From Mactromeris polynyma (lineage: Eukaryota; Mollusca; Bivalvia; Venerida; Mactridae): DNA of 64,000 bases. The notes beneath the pieces were generated by a model, which searched no databases, was not told the origin of the DNA, and was given only the letters and a program-made list of their open reading frames with translations. The stretch is taken from the NCBI GenBank assembly GCA_032209605.1, contig JASFXZ010000007.1, positions 23,124,264 to 23,188,263 of the forward strand, written 5' to 3'. How positions within the stretch are numbered: the stretch's first letter is position 1; the number at the start of each line of letters is the position of its first letter. Of this stretch, positions 12,133 to 22,767 are shown one piece after another. A program made the translations under genes and the position numbers.

Positions 12133-12654
12133 TCCTCATTGAACGACGTGTTGATTTATAAGAGCTACTGCTATCATCGTACTTTCTCGACGAGCGATAT
12201 GAAGAACCACCGTAACTGGATTTGTATCCGTTGCTATAACTGGGTTTGTATGAAGAGTCATTACCTCCACTGCCAAAACTAGATTTGTATGAAGAATCAT
12301 AACCTTTGCCGCCAAAACTAGATTTGTATGAAGAATCATAACCTCCGCTGCCGCCAAAACTAGATTTGTAGGAAGAATCATAACCTTTGCCGCCAAAACT
12401 AGATTTGTATGAAGAATCATAACCTCCGTCGCCAAAACTAGATTTGTATGAAGAGTCATAACCTCCGCCGCCATAGCTACCTCCATAACTTGAAGAGTAG
12501 GAGGAATCGTAAGATCTAGGTATATTCGAAGCACGGCGTGGTGATGGAGATGAGTAACCAGCGGAGCTTACAGGTGAGTAAGATTAAGACGATAAATAGT
12601 TACTACCAAGCCCAGAGAAAGAACCTCGGCGTTGAAGTTTGCCTTGAACACGAT
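12133..12654 (-). CDS. twitchin-like exon: Ser/Tyr/Gly repeat linker, with an in-frame TAA
   Basis: Enters in phase 1 (DRVQGKLQRRGSFSG) and runs 522 nt to donor GTGAGT in phase 1, matching the next Ig exon at 2854. After about 23 residues there is a TAA (12584-12586), then the same frame continues open for some 150 codons. That part has five or six tandem copies of a 13-16 residue unit with core GGYDSSYKSSFGG, a basic end with SSYRSSRKY, and STRRSMR. Such low-complexity Ser/Tyr linkers between Ig domains are plausible phosphorylation or spring segments; this role is inferred. If the donor were not used, the frame would stop at 12116. Confidence 0.75.
12246..12480 (-). repeat. coding tandem repeat, about 39-48 bp unit
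   Basis: Minus-strand units read GGTTATGATTCTTC, then ACAAATCTAGTTTTGGC, then a variable GGC/AAA/GAC/AGC tail, encoding GGYDSSYKSSFG-type repeats. Unit length varies by whole codons only (39, 42 or 48 bp), which is what selection on a reading frame would give. Confidence 0.85.
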
Positions 12655-12974
12655 CTGAAATGAGAAGTAACAGAAAATTTAAAACATAGTTTGTTTAAGA
12701 TATCTGCTCATGAAAATATCATTAATGAAGAAAGAATTTCAAATTAACATAATTTTTTTTAAGGTTTTCATGCAATTTAAAAGACAATAAGACCAATGAG
12801 AGAAATACTTCATACTGACTGATACAAAACAAAATACTGTACGCTTATGATATGATATAAGATTAGAAATGTGTAGACTGCTTGGCAAAATGTACACTTT
12901 ATCAAGTTATCCATACTAAAAAATATTTTCTTATATTATTGGGATACAAGATTTTATGTATACTTGTTACTGAC

Positions 12975-13155
12975 CTTCAACAATGACCTTGCTTGAAGTG
13001 TCATGCTCTCCAAGGTCATTGATGGCGAGACATCTGTAGACACCAGTATCTGCAACCTCTGCAGATGAAACTTCTAGTGAACAAACACCATGCGAGTACT
13101 GGATAGCATAGTGATCATTTTTCTTCAACTCCTTGCCATCCTTGTACCATGTGAC
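12975..13155 (-). CDS. twitchin-like exon: C-terminal half of Ig domain 2 after the kinase
   Basis: Acceptor TTCTTAG, phase 0. Reads VTWYKDGKELKKNDHY, CSLEVSSAEVADTG and VYRCLAINDLGEHD, ending VIVEG with donor GTCAGT in phase 1. The core Trp and the F-strand Cys are present. It is complete and undamaged. Confidence 0.9.
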
Positions 13156-13435
13156 CTAAGAAAAAATATGAAAAACAACATCAACAATTGAAATTTGGCC
13201 CAAGTACTGTTTATTCACCCACGGAGCAGTCATTGAGAGTGATTAGTATAAGATGTAAGAACTTGTTTCACTATCAATGTAAATGAATTACATGTAGTTT
13301 AAAAAAATTTGACCTAAGTTTACCTATAGTTGATTGCAGATGGCCCAAAAGCAATTTGCAATGATAAAGGTATATCAAGAGTTGGTTGCAAGCCTACTAC
13401 AATTCAATGATCTATTTAGTATTTAGAAACAATAT

Positions 13436-13883
13436 AACTCATTTTGCTAAAGAAACTAATACTAACTCATTTTGCTAAAGAAACTATTACTAACTCTCCT
13501 TTTGCTAAAGAAACTATTACTAACTCATTTTGCTAAAGAAACTATTACTAACTCATTTTGCTAAAGACACTATTACTAACTCATTTTGCTAAAGACACTA
13601 TTTATAACTCATTGTGCTAAAGAAACTATTACTAACTCATTTTGCTAAAGAAACTATTACTAACTCATTTTGCTAAAAAAAATAATACTTACTTATTTTG
13701 CTAAAAAACTATTTCTAACTCATTTTGCTAAAGAAACTATTACTAGCTCATTTTGCTAAAGAAACTATAACTAACTCATTTTGCTAAAGAAACTATTACT
13801 AACTCATTTTGCTAAAGAAACTATTACTAACTCATTTTGCTAAAGAAACTATTACTAACTCATTTTGCTAAAGAAACTATTAC
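13436..13883. repeat. 28-bp minisatellite, about 16 copies
   Basis: The unit contains ACTCATTTTGCTAAAG followed by AAACTATTACTA. It is intronic, between the two coding halves of one Ig domain (exons 14143-14222 and 12975-13155). Point variants and single-base length changes occur in the middle units. Confidence 0.95.
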
Positions 13884-14142
13884 TTTAGTATTGGGCCAAA
13901 AGTTCAATATAAAACCAAATATTGGAAATGAAACAAAAGCACTGTAAGCGTATGCAGACAGTCGTTCAAGGGTTACATAAACATTTGGAATTAAACCATC
14001 TCAGAAACTTGAGTTAATCACAATATTTTACATTTTTGTGGTTGCAGAAGTAGACGACAATGATCCAACTATGACAAAAGCTCTTCATTTTTATAACAGA
14101 TAAGCTAAAAATGACTGTCAATATCATCAATAAGTTGCTTAC

Positions 14143-14222
14143 CTTCGGAAGAGAAAATTCGAAGTCTGGTGATTTGTCAAGATTTGGTTTTTTCAACTTC
14201 CTTCAATTCTGGAGGCATTGAC
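14143..14222 (-). CDS. twitchin-like exon: start of Ig domain 2, with a one-base frameshift
   Basis: Phase 2 entry after TTTTAG. Reads SMPPELKEVEK; the frame then breaks, and the next frame gives KPNLDKSPDFEFSLPK up to donor GTAAGC. Entry phase 2 and the phase 0 needed by the next exon require 79 nt, but 80 are present. The extra base is in the six-T run at 14188-14193 (plus strand). No B-strand Cys is visible before the next exon's VTWYKDG, so the domain is atypical or a piece is lost. Confidence 0.75.
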
Positions 14223-14303
14223 CTAAAATTGTACAAGAAATAAGATCAATGCAAAGCTCAAGGAAACAAGGCTAACCTCAAACAACAATGCCATAGTAAA
14301 GGG

Positions 14304-14500
14304 ATCCAAAGAGGTCAAGGGGTAGAGTGCTCGAATCCTGATCCAAAGGCCGTGAGTTCACATCACAGCTTGGACGAAGTTGAGACGCTAGCTGCACAAT
14401 CATGAATTAGATGGAAGTACTGGTTAATAACCAAGGAAGCAGCCAGAGTGATAAATATAAGTTGTAAAGTTGCTTCACAATCAATGTAAAAAACATTAGT
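14304..14500 (+). repeat. tRNA-derived SINE, family with a CACAATCAATGTAAA tail
   Basis: The head has an A-box-like AAGGGGTAGAGTGC and a decayed B box (GTGAGTTCACATCAC). The body ends in TTGCTTCACAATCAATGTAAA. The same tail occurs in the 22-kb SINE and as tail-only pieces near 13.21-13.30 and 40.06-40.13 kb. Confidence 0.6.
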
Positions 14501-14717
14501 GCAAATCAAACAACAAGAGCATACAGAACAATAGTGGTTAATTTCGTAAGTTATGTCAATGGCATTATCTTTTGAGTAACAAGGTCAAAATGGGAAGTGA
14601 AATGTTAGAAGATCATTAATTATTAACTCAAAAATACTGATTTGTTTAAAACTTATAAATAATATCAAGCATTGTATGACCTGTGTAATTAGAAAATATC
14701 ATAAACACTGTACATAC

Positions 14718-14763
14718 CTTCTCATAGGAGCTGTGTCTCTTCTAAAAACAGGCTTCTCACCCT
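14718..14763 (-). CDS. twitchin-like mini-exon (46 nt)
   Basis: Between acceptor TTTACAG and donor GTATGT. Encodes EGEKPVFRRDTAPMRR, entering in phase 1 and leaving in phase 2. It links Ig domain 1 to Ig domain 2 after the kinase, and both neighbouring exons match these phases. Confidence 0.8.
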
Positions 14764-15187
14764 CTGTAAATGTAAGAATAAATATGTTAGATAATTCTAT
14801 ATTTTATGTAAAGCAGCAGCCCAACATTACACAGATCATATTGCATCATTATCAGCTTTGTAACTAATAACTTAGACAAAATATTTTGCATATTTCCAGT
14901 TGCTTGCTGCAAGTGTTGATGTAGTAAAATTGAATGAAACTCGATTTAAATACGAGATGGATGCATTTTAATAGATGTGTGTTACATTGATTTAAAGAAA
15001 ACACTATTTTAGTAGAAACTTTACAAAAAGAATATTAAAAAACTTAAGACTAAATAGAGAACATCCAAAACTTCAAATTGTTAAAGATTGAGCAAATTTA
15101 GAAAATGATACTGCATATTAATCTTATAAATGGTGAGAACTCTGTAAGTTTGTAAATATCTAGACATGATTGCATAATAAAGTAAGC

Positions 15188-15261
15188 CCTGTGCAGTTAG
15201 CTCAGTTGTTAGAGCATTGGGCACTCCACCCAGAGGTCTGGGTTCGGTCCCCCAGCAAGAC
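15188..15261 (+). repeat. tRNA-like segment (SINE head)
   Basis: The plus strand reads GTTAGCTCAGTTGTTAGAGC (A box and D arm), a GGG/CCC anticodon stem and a well-paired T arm CTGGG/CCCAG with GGTTCGGTCCC. The anticodon loop lacks U33 and the acceptor stem does not close, so it is not a functional tRNA. It lies antisense in an intron of the twitchin-like gene. Confidence 0.6.
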
Positions 15262-15481
15262 ACATTATGTCCTTACATGACATTTGGCAAAGCTCTCTAG
15301 TCCTACAACTTTGAGGATGTTTGTCAGACGCTCGCAGAAGGGATAGCTAGCACTTGTTCGTAATTAATTGCAAGAAAACTGACTAGGTCAACAGACTGCC
15401 ATCTTTAACTGAAAAGTGTTGGAAATTGGTGTTAACCTTCCGCCCGAAAAGAAAGCATAGTAAATAATAAAATATAATTAC

Positions 15482-15654
15482 CTTCAACTTTGAGGATTCC
15501 AAGTTCTTCCCTCTTACCAAAGGAGTTCTCTGCCTTGACAATGTACTCGCCCTTGTCCTCCATTTTGATACGACTTATCTTGAGTTCATACTCCTTGCCG
15601 CGGTATTTCTGCATATGTTTCACACTCTGTGTCAACTGAACATGGTCAAAATGC
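15482..15654 (-). CDS. twitchin-like exon: C-terminal half of Ig domain 1 after the kinase
   Basis: Phase 2 entry completes the Trp codon. Then HFDHVQLTQSVKHMQK, YELKISRIKMEDKGEY and IVKAENSFGKREE, ending LKVE, donor GTAATT in phase 1. The usual F-strand Cys position is Val in this domain. Undamaged. Confidence 0.9.
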
Positions 15655-16136
15655 CTGAAAATGAAACAATTTAAATCTGTAAGCTGAAAAATGCCTTTAC
15701 AATGTACATTCACAACATAGGTATATTATATAATGAGGAAAGGTGAAGTGTTTGTTATAGCAGAAGAACTGAGTGTAACATTTATAGCAATGCAATGTGA
15801 GGGGTTTTCAGTCAAATAAACACCCAGGGCCATGGAGTAACTGTTTCAGCTATCAGGGTGGAAGAAACCCAAGGTGTCCCTTCGTTGAACCATCACATTC
15901 TGTAAATCAATAAGCTAGCTTCCTCACATATTAATTCTACATCCCAGGAGGGATTTGAGCCAACAGTGGTTAGGGTATACCAATACAGAACTTGGAGGAC
16001 TTATTGACAAAAAATAATAGCAAACACAGATCAGTAAAAGGAACTGTACAGAGTTATCTATAGAAAAACCAAAAACATATCAGTAATACAAAAATATTTA
16101 TTTTATGAAAGCTATTTCTTGTCAAGTTTCACATAC

Positions 16137-16254
16137 CATGTAACAATAGGGGGTGATGCAGCGATGATTTTGCAGTCAAATTTGCCACTCTGTCCCTCTG
16201 TAACTGTGCAGTTGCGTGGTTTACGAATGAATTTAGGTATGGCTTCACGACGAT
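16137..16254 (-). CDS. twitchin-like exon: N-terminal half of Ig domain 1 after the kinase
   Basis: Acceptor TTTCAG, phase 1. Reads DRREAIPKFIRKPRN, VTEGQSGKFDCK and AASPPIVTW, donor GTATGT in phase 2. This is the Ig directly after the kinase tail in twitchins, with its B-strand Cys. Undamaged. Confidence 0.9.
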
Positions 16255-16479
16255 CTGAAAAAAAATTGGTAAGTATGTAACTAAATAACATCCACCAGAA
16301 ATGCAGAAAATAAAGTTGGAAAAGTTGCCATGAGATTGGCAATGGCTTCACCACAATCTGATGTAAAACATATCATCCACAGAAAATAACAAATACACGT
16401 TAAATGATGGGAGAATACTGAATGGATAATACAGAACAACATCTCCAGAGTAACATCCGATGGGAGACGCAAAGGTTGG

Positions 16480-17342
16480 CTGTTGATCAGAGGCTAAATT
16501 GATAGTGAAACATTACCACAGGAAAATATGATACTGTTGTTAAAGAGAGGTTGTCATTCAAAGAAGGCTGCTTCAGCGAGATTGCACTGTAGTACGAATG
16601 ATTGTTAATACAAAGATTGGACATGTTTTTATTAATATTCATTCTTTTGAACAGAATTTAACTGACAATCAATTTTATATTCATGCAATATGGTTCGTAG
16701 CTTTTAATCAAAGTGAAGAGTGCTGATAATTTGTAGACCATCAAATCATTTTTTTAGTTTTAAATGCAACATTGAACCATTATGGATTAATGCTACAAAT
16801 TATTAAACATCGATCAAAGTTTAACTAAAATGCCAACCCTACAAAGGACATGTTCTGCATTACCATTAATGTTTAAATAGATTGTTCATGGAACCACAGA
16901 GCGAATTCTCAGTCAATTGAGCAATAATATGAAACCATCTATAAATCTTCCAGTTTGTTATGAATAAATAAAACAATTTATTCATATAGCTCACAATATT
17001 GAAATATGACGATGACATAAAAGTTGTTAAACGAACATTACCATTCTGAAATAACAGATAACAAAATATTCAAACTAAAGGATAGATAAAAAAAATGAAT
17101 ATGGAAATTGACAATTATGTATTTCAATGTATTTCACTTCAAGCAGTATTAATGTGGAAAACATTTATCAAGTCATCACATTAAATGGTATAAACAAATC
17201 AATACATTTGTACCAATGTAAATACTTCATGCTGGTTCAGTCAAATGGAAAATATCAAGTTTCAATGTTTAGAAATCAAGAAATACAATTATATTTAATT
17301 AGAATATGTCAAAGAAAAGAGTATAAAAATAGAAGGGTATCT
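16480..17342. other. intron, AT-rich, nothing recognised
   Basis: Part of the intron between the kinase-tail exon and Ig domain 1; no feature supported. Confidence 0.4.
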
Positions 17343-17440
17343 GTTTAGTCGAGGAGGCAGACCCCCCGAGACTCAATTATATATCCAAGTGTTTTAGTCG
17401 AGGAGGCAGACCCCCCTAGACTCAATTCTATATCCAAGTG
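17343..17440. repeat. 49-bp direct tandem duplication
   Basis: Two nearly identical copies contain TTTAGTCGAGGAGGCAGACC and end in ATATCCAAGTG. Intronic. Confidence 0.9.
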
Positions 17441-17795
17441 TTTTTCGCTGTCTTATTTGTATCATAGTTCAATCACAAAAAACGCATGATCAAACAGGCA
17501 TGTCTTTTTTTTTATGTCACATATGCAAAAAAGCATACATGATTTGCACTGTGATTGTGAAATTTAAAACCCAAGAAATTTAACAATCTCCAAATAAATG
17601 TGGCATGCACCGTGATTCTGACCCCAGGATGTTGAACCAATCCTAGAAAGTCTATCTAATACCTGCACTGTTAGTTCATAATTATGTCCATAAGTTTTAG
17701 TTAACATTTAATTTAGCTCCATCTCTTAAGATGTAGCACTACAAACATTAAAGGACACTTACAAAACTAAGATACAAAATATCATTTGAGCTTAC

Positions 17796-17898
17796 CGAAA
17801 TATGCATCATAAATACTGTATTCTTTGGGTCTGTGTTTTCTAAGAGAGTTGAAGTTGGCTATACGGCCAATAGCTGGCATTGGCATCGGCCAGTCAGC
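17796..17898 (-). CDS. twitchin-like exon: post-kinase regulatory tail
   Basis: Acceptor TTACAG, phase 0. Reads ADWPMPMPAIGRIANF, NSLRKHRPKEYSIYDAYF, donor GTAAGC in phase 1. In twitchin kinases this follows the autoinhibitory helices that fold into the active site and leads straight into the next Ig. Highly conserved and undamaged. Confidence 0.9.
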
Positions 17899-18156
17899 CT
17901 GTAAGACATAAATGGTTATGATATAATGATGTTTTTTCTCGTACAAATGTGAAAAACTGGCTACTTCCAAAATAAATGTTACAGGGCTTAAACCTGAATA
18001 TTCGTTTTTTTCCAAGAACCAAATATACAGCTCATGTAGAGCTTTATTGCTGTATTATACAATATACATATAAACAATATAAGTCTTCTCTACTTAAGAC
18101 TTTTCATATACTAATTCTTGGTTAAGGGATAGACTTTACAAACCATTTTCTATAGT

Positions 18157-18411
18157 GTTTATTTATTGAAGTGTCGCCCCTATTTAAAAGGCCAGCAATT
18201 TCTGACTTATGAGACACCTACTATCTGAGCACATTTACTTCCTGCTTCCTATCATGTAATGCCAGGTACCAGGCAGGTAGGCACACGGTAACCATTATTT
18301 GTATAGTTGGCGGCTTACCAATCTGCCATATCACAACGTACACCTACCGGGATGCAAACCTACGACGTCCTGCTCCCAAGACTGATGCCTTATCCACTGG
18401 GCCACGGGAGA
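18157..18411 (-). repeat. tRNA-derived SINE with a LINE-like tail
   Basis: The minus-strand head reads CCCGTGGCCCAGTGGATAAGG (A box), then a decayed B box (AGGTTTGCATCCC). The body follows, and the 3' tail is GGCCTTTTAAATAGGGGCGAC, ending in AATAAATAAAC. The tail matches the 3' end of the LINE fragment at 41955-42008. Confidence 0.65.
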
Positions 18412-18570
18412 TAGTATGCTACATGTAACATTTTTATAAAATCAAAACAAGACTATTGCAATAGAGCGTCAGGTTTATAAGTGTTAAATCAGAGACACAC
18501 TGTATTTTTTAATGTCTCTTTGCTTATTCTTGATAATGTATTGGCTAGGTATGATAAAATATCTACTCAC

Positions 18571-18694
18571 ATATTTTGCCTTAATTTTTGCTCTTATCTT
18601 GTCATATCTGCTAGATGGAATTATTTGTGTCATGCTGGAGTGATCTCCCATTAACCAAGCATGTTCAAGTGATTGATGCATAGTCCTACGGGTC
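18571..18694 (-). CDS. twitchin-like exon: kinase C-lobe end and autoinhibitory region
   Basis: Phase 2 entry. Reads TRRTMHQSLEHAWLMGDH, then IPSSRYDKIRAKIKAKY, donor GTGAGT in phase 0. LEHAWL is the end of kinase subdomain XI. The basic helix after it is the start of the autoinhibitory segment typical of twitchin and MLCK kinases. Undamaged. Confidence 0.9.
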
Positions 18695-18714
18695 CTAGAA
18701 ATTACATGTACATT

Positions 18715-19263
18715 GTTTCACTACAGTTTATCTCCATGATTCATATGTGAACTTTTATTTAATTTGTTACAGTTGCCTAGAAAAACAATTGAATGTGTGA
18801 GAAAGATTAGTAAGCAGGCTTTAGTCACAAAACTGGCTTCCCCTAATATATCCCATAGGTACGACATAAGATAAAAATGAGAACGGGGTATAAAATAAAT
18901 TACAATGAAGGGGCCTAGGGAACAACGAAGGACTGAAGAATTATAAAGAAATCTTTAAAGGGAAGACTGTTAAATGTAAATAATGGCATTTTACTCTATT
19001 TTTTTAGGGTTTTAAGATGACATATCCGAAATTTGTATTAGTAAACAATATTCTCAGGATTATAAGATTTTTTCCATTTAATTCTTACACATCTACACTG
19101 CATATGATTTCAAAGATAAAATTGTACAAAATTAGATAATTTGGGATGAACAGAAAAACATATCAATACATGTGTCTATATGTGAATGTCAAGGAATATA
19201 GTCACACAAACAAAACAATGTTTAGGAACATGGGCACCACCATACACAAATAGCAATACTTAC
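18715..19263. other. intron, nothing recognised
   Basis: AT-rich intron sequence between two kinase exons. Confidence 0.4.
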
Positions 19264-19416
19264 TGAGTTTGTTTAACAAGAAGCTTTCTTATAAAGTCCT
19301 TGCCTTCCTCTGAAACGTTTGCGAAGGCATCAGTATCGAAATCCCAGTCTCCGGTTTTGACGTTCTGGAGAGTTTCTAAATCATCCTCACCAGCAAAGGG
19401 GGACAATCCACTCAGT
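19264..19416 (-). CDS. twitchin-like exon: kinase subdomains IX-X
   Basis: Phase 2 entry. Reads LSGLSPFAGEDDLETLQN, then DWDFDTDAFANVSEEGKDF and IRKLLVKQTQ. This is the substrate-side C-lobe. The donor GTAAGT in phase 2 matches the next exon. Undamaged. Confidence 0.92.
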
Positions 19417-20091
19417 CTTAAAACATTTAGTAAATGCATGTAACTAATGTATAAAGGGAGACAATTCAGAGAGAATTTTACATTATGCACATAATGAATG
19501 AGTGTTTCAACAAATATGTTGTACAGATTGCCTTGTTTACCATAGCTTACAATCAACAAATATATGTTTGTGACAGTTGTTGTACATGAGGTTAATACTA
19601 TTCATTCCTATTACATACAGCAGTCAGTTGATCCTGGATTAGCAACCAGTAAAAACCTGTTCTTCCATGAGCAACCGACAACTTTCCAACATGAATCAGA
19701 GGTATAGGACAAGACGTGAGATGTATTGTATTCAGTCAAATTGTCTCGGAGAACACATACCTAACCCATAGTCCAAGTCTAAGACCTCCAGGCTGGTAGT
19801 CAAGTGCTAAATAAGGCTGGCCTAGAGGGACAGTAAGAATGAATTAAAAATGCTAAATAACAATAAACAGCTAAATAACAATAAACAGCAATGAGAATGC
19901 AAAATTTCAAAAACAGCTGAACATGTGGTAAGGGGTCAAGGGGGCGCTGAAGCTCCTGGCTTTAAGCATCTAAGAGGGCTTAACTTGTCTCAAAATGGCC
20001 CTTGCGAGCGTCAAATCTGCGGATTTCTGCAACACCGCAGAAAAATATCATGCCTGAATAAATATGTACAGAAATAAAAGAAGCAACTTAC

Positions 20092-20291
20092 AGTACGTAA
20101 GCCAGGACACCCACTGCCCACATGTCTGTGTAGAAACCTACAGGATCATGGTCAACAATTTCTGGAGCAGCAAATTCAGCTGTTGCTGTGGTAACTTTTA
20201 CTAATTCATCAGGATTCAATTTGGTAGCCAAACCAAAGTCAATGAGTTTAACATTGTTACTCTTCTGTGTTTCACACATAACGTTTTCAGG
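20092..20291 (-). CDS. twitchin-like exon: kinase catalytic loop end, DFG and APE motifs
   Basis: Acceptor TTTCAG, phase 0. Begins PENVMCETQKSNNVK, then LIDFGLATKLNPDEL, TTATAEFAAPEIVD and FYTDMWAVGVLAYVL; donor GTAAGT, phase 2. The metal-binding DFG Asp and the APE motif are intact. With HLDIK of the preceding exon it forms the catalytic loop HLDIKPEN of this family. Confidence 0.93.
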
Positions 20292-20817
20292 CTGAAAGTA
20301 TAAATGACCAAATAAATCGCATAGTCTTGGTAGTCAACTTTTTTTTACATTATGAAATGGGCTTCAAAGACGAATGTACTTACTTGTCAAAGATGCACAT
20401 GTATATCTTGTCAAACATTGCTAATTGCAATTTGTTTCTCCATAATTGCAAAATCACAAATTTTCGAAAACACAAAAAATCTAATTAATTTTTTTTGCCT
20501 TTTGGAGTTCTCATTTCTCATAAATATATAGGAGCCTCGGTGTTTTCTATTTTCAAGTAACTGTCAATGGTTTGGTGGAATGTTTGCGTTCCATCAATAT
20601 AAAATCTGCATTCACAATAAAATAACTGTGCAATCAATATCCAGATATTTAAACTGGCGACAAGTGGAAAAATGGCCACATCTGCATATTATGCTTTTAA
20701 GCATGTTCTAATCCAATAGGAGTTCGGTATTTTGTCACCTGATAATTCCTTAGCAATTACATTGGTTATATGGCTGTTTGTCTTCACAAACGAAGCAAGC
20801 ACATATGTTTAACATAC

Positions 20818-20959
20818 CTTTATATCAAGATGTACAATACTGTTTTCATGCATATGCTGCAGTCAATTGCAGACTTGTGTCATATAGTGTATTACTTCTG
20901 CTTCCGACATTTTATAATCTTCTGCAGCAATTCTATCAAATAGTTCTCCACCAGACAAA
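20818..20959 (-). CDS. twitchin-like exon: kinase subdomains V-VI, with in-frame TGA
   Basis: Phase 2 entry, reading LSGGELFDRIAAEDYKM, EAEVIHYMTQVCN, a stop, then LQHMHENSIVHLDIK at donor GTATGT, phase 0. The TGA (20863-20865) falls where relatives carry Gly (GGA), between the alpha-E helix and the catalytic loop. The catalytic Asp in HLDIK follows it. All other residues are family-like. If translated, the product would end in mid-kinase. Confidence 0.85.
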
Positions 20960-21455
20960 CTGAGATATAAAAAGTATGAATAGCCAACGATATTTTAAAC
21001 TTCAATCAAATATTTACACTATTTTGATATTTTGACTTAAAAAGCCTTTCCAAGCTGAAAGTTTGAATAATTATAGCAAGATTTAACACCAATAGGCAAT
21101 CATAACATAATTAACTTTATTACATCAGACATCAGATTAATTTTTACATTGAGGTTAGTTAAATATAGGATACTTGTAGTGAAAATTAAGTTTTTGAACA
21201 TTAAACATCACATGCATCCAAATGCGTCTGCATGGAATAAAACACATGCGTCCAAACACGTCTCCATGGAGTAACGGGTTAAACACCAATAGGCTATCAT
21301 AACATAATTAACTTTATTACATCCACATTACAGCACTTTGCCTTTTAAAAAAATCCTTTTTAATTCTTTATTTTTACTGTACGATTCCTACTGGCATTAT
21401 TTCAAACAAATTATTTGTCAATATATAAATAAAATATATTTAAACCAATACTTAC

Positions 21456-21659
21456 AATTCTAAAATGAGAACCATTTCCTGTTTGTCTTCAAAGGCATCT
21501 TTCAAGTTGAGCAGTTTTGGATGATGTAGTTGATTCATTATATTAATTCCATTCTTCACAGTATGTTTGTCCAATGGATAAGGTGTATTGATAAATTTCG
21601 CTACAAATACACGGCCGGTAGCTTTCTCAATGCAACGATGAACAACTCCAAATGCACCA
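21456..21659 (-). CDS. twitchin-like exon: kinase N-lobe (Gly loop, catalytic Lys, alpha-C)
   Basis: Phase 2 entry completes GSGAFGVVHR, the glycine-rich loop. The ATP-binding Lys is in VFVAKFIN. The alpha-C helix reads TVKNGINIMNQLHH, where the family has Glu (NEI); here GGA encodes Gly at 21548-21550, removing the Lys-Glu salt bridge. It ends KLLNLKDAFED, MVLILE, donor GTAAGT in phase 2. Confidence 0.9.
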
Positions 21660-21984
21660 CTGGAAAAGACAATTTGTTTTAAACTTAACGTACAATTGAT
21701 CAGATGGATACAGTCCAAAGTCTCATGAGCAGCATCATTTCAGAGATGCAAACGTTGAAAGCTGCAGAGAGGTTGTTGTTCAAGGGAGGTTGAATGATAG
21801 TAAATTCTTACAACATGAAAAATTGTTTGAGTTGTTGAGAGGTGGTTCTCGTCAGTTTAATTGATAGTAATTTTTACAACACTAAAAATTGTAACGTTGT
21901 TGCCTCATGAGAGGTCCACTCTGGAGTGGTAACACTGTATGTCTGAAAAATTTTAAAACACAATTTTGTTCAAATCATTTTAGC

Positions 21985-22177
21985 CGAGTTTAAACTTATT
22001 TATTTTACATTGACTGTGAGACACACTTGACGACTGCTTACTGGATTATTTACCAGTACTCAACCCTTATTCAAGTGTTGGGAAGACCATGGTTATACCT
22101 TGCCTGAGGCAGGATTTGAACTCAACTCATTCAGATTAGAAGACATATACTTCACCCCTAGACCACTAGGCCTCCCT
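21985..22177 (-). repeat. tRNA-derived SINE, family with a CACAGTCAATGTAAA tail
   Basis: The minus-strand head GGAGGCCTAGTGGTCTAGGGG resembles a tRNA A box, and GAGTTCAAATCCTGCC is the B-box region. It ends in CTCACAGTCAATGTAAAATA at 22010-21990, the same tail as the SINE at 14304-14500. Confidence 0.65.
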
Positions 22178-22302
22178 TAGCAGTGTTTGATGACACTCAA
22201 AACTATGATAATAATGATGCTTTTCTTGATGCTCTGAGTCTATATTGCTATCATTCTAAGCTAACAAATTATTATCTTATATAAAACATTGATGATACAG
22301 AC

Positions 22303-22396
22303 CTGCCAAGTTCTTCTAAGATATCATAGTAATCATAAACACTATCTTGTTTGACTTCGACTGGCTGAGGTACATATTTCTTCCATAGGTCAAAGT
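22303..22396 (-). CDS. twitchin-like exon: entry to the kinase domain
   Basis: Acceptor TTGTAG, phase 1. Reads FDLWKKYVPQPVEVKQ, DSVYDYYDILEELG, donor GTCTGT in phase 2. VYDYYDILEELG is the conserved lead-in and first strand of twitchin kinases. Undamaged. Confidence 0.92.
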
Positions 22397-22588
22397 CTAC
22401 AAGAAAAATTGAACCCATTAACATAAAATTGTTACAAGAAGACTTCAACAATAAACAGAACATAAATAGCATAACATGGAAAAGACGAAACTAACATTGT
22501 GCAGAATGTTTATGTAATTTGTAGTATTTTCATGAGTTACATATTTGTATCAGCAATTACATCATTTGCATATAAAATAAGAGATTTA

Positions 22589-22760
22589 CAGTAAAACCTC
22601 AATAATTAGACCACCATTAGGACCTTTGGGTCTTCTTATTGAGGTGGTCCTAATATTGAGGTTGAATAAGAAGTTAAATAGTGAAAATGGACTTGAACAT
22701 TGTGTTCTTAATATAAAGGTGGTCTTAATAATGAGGTGGTCTTAAAGTGAGGTTTTACAG
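22589..22760. mobile_element. MITE (Tc1/mariner-type ends, TA target site)
   Basis: 172 bp with CAGTAAAACCTCA on the left and its inverse TGAGGTTTTACAG on the right, flanked by TA on both sides. The interior is made of diverged AGACCACC/GGTGGTCTTAAT inverted motifs. The right-hand TA is part of the splice donor of the exon at 22768-22833. A diverged copy lies at 50705-50808. Confidence 0.8.
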
Positions 22761-22767
22761 TACTTAC

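Noticed and set aside
12136..12534. 132-codon minus frame with MTLHTN/LVLA repeats
   Set aside because: Out-of-frame shadow of the Ser/Tyr/Gly linker exon, whose correct frame has whole-codon repeats and matching splice phases.
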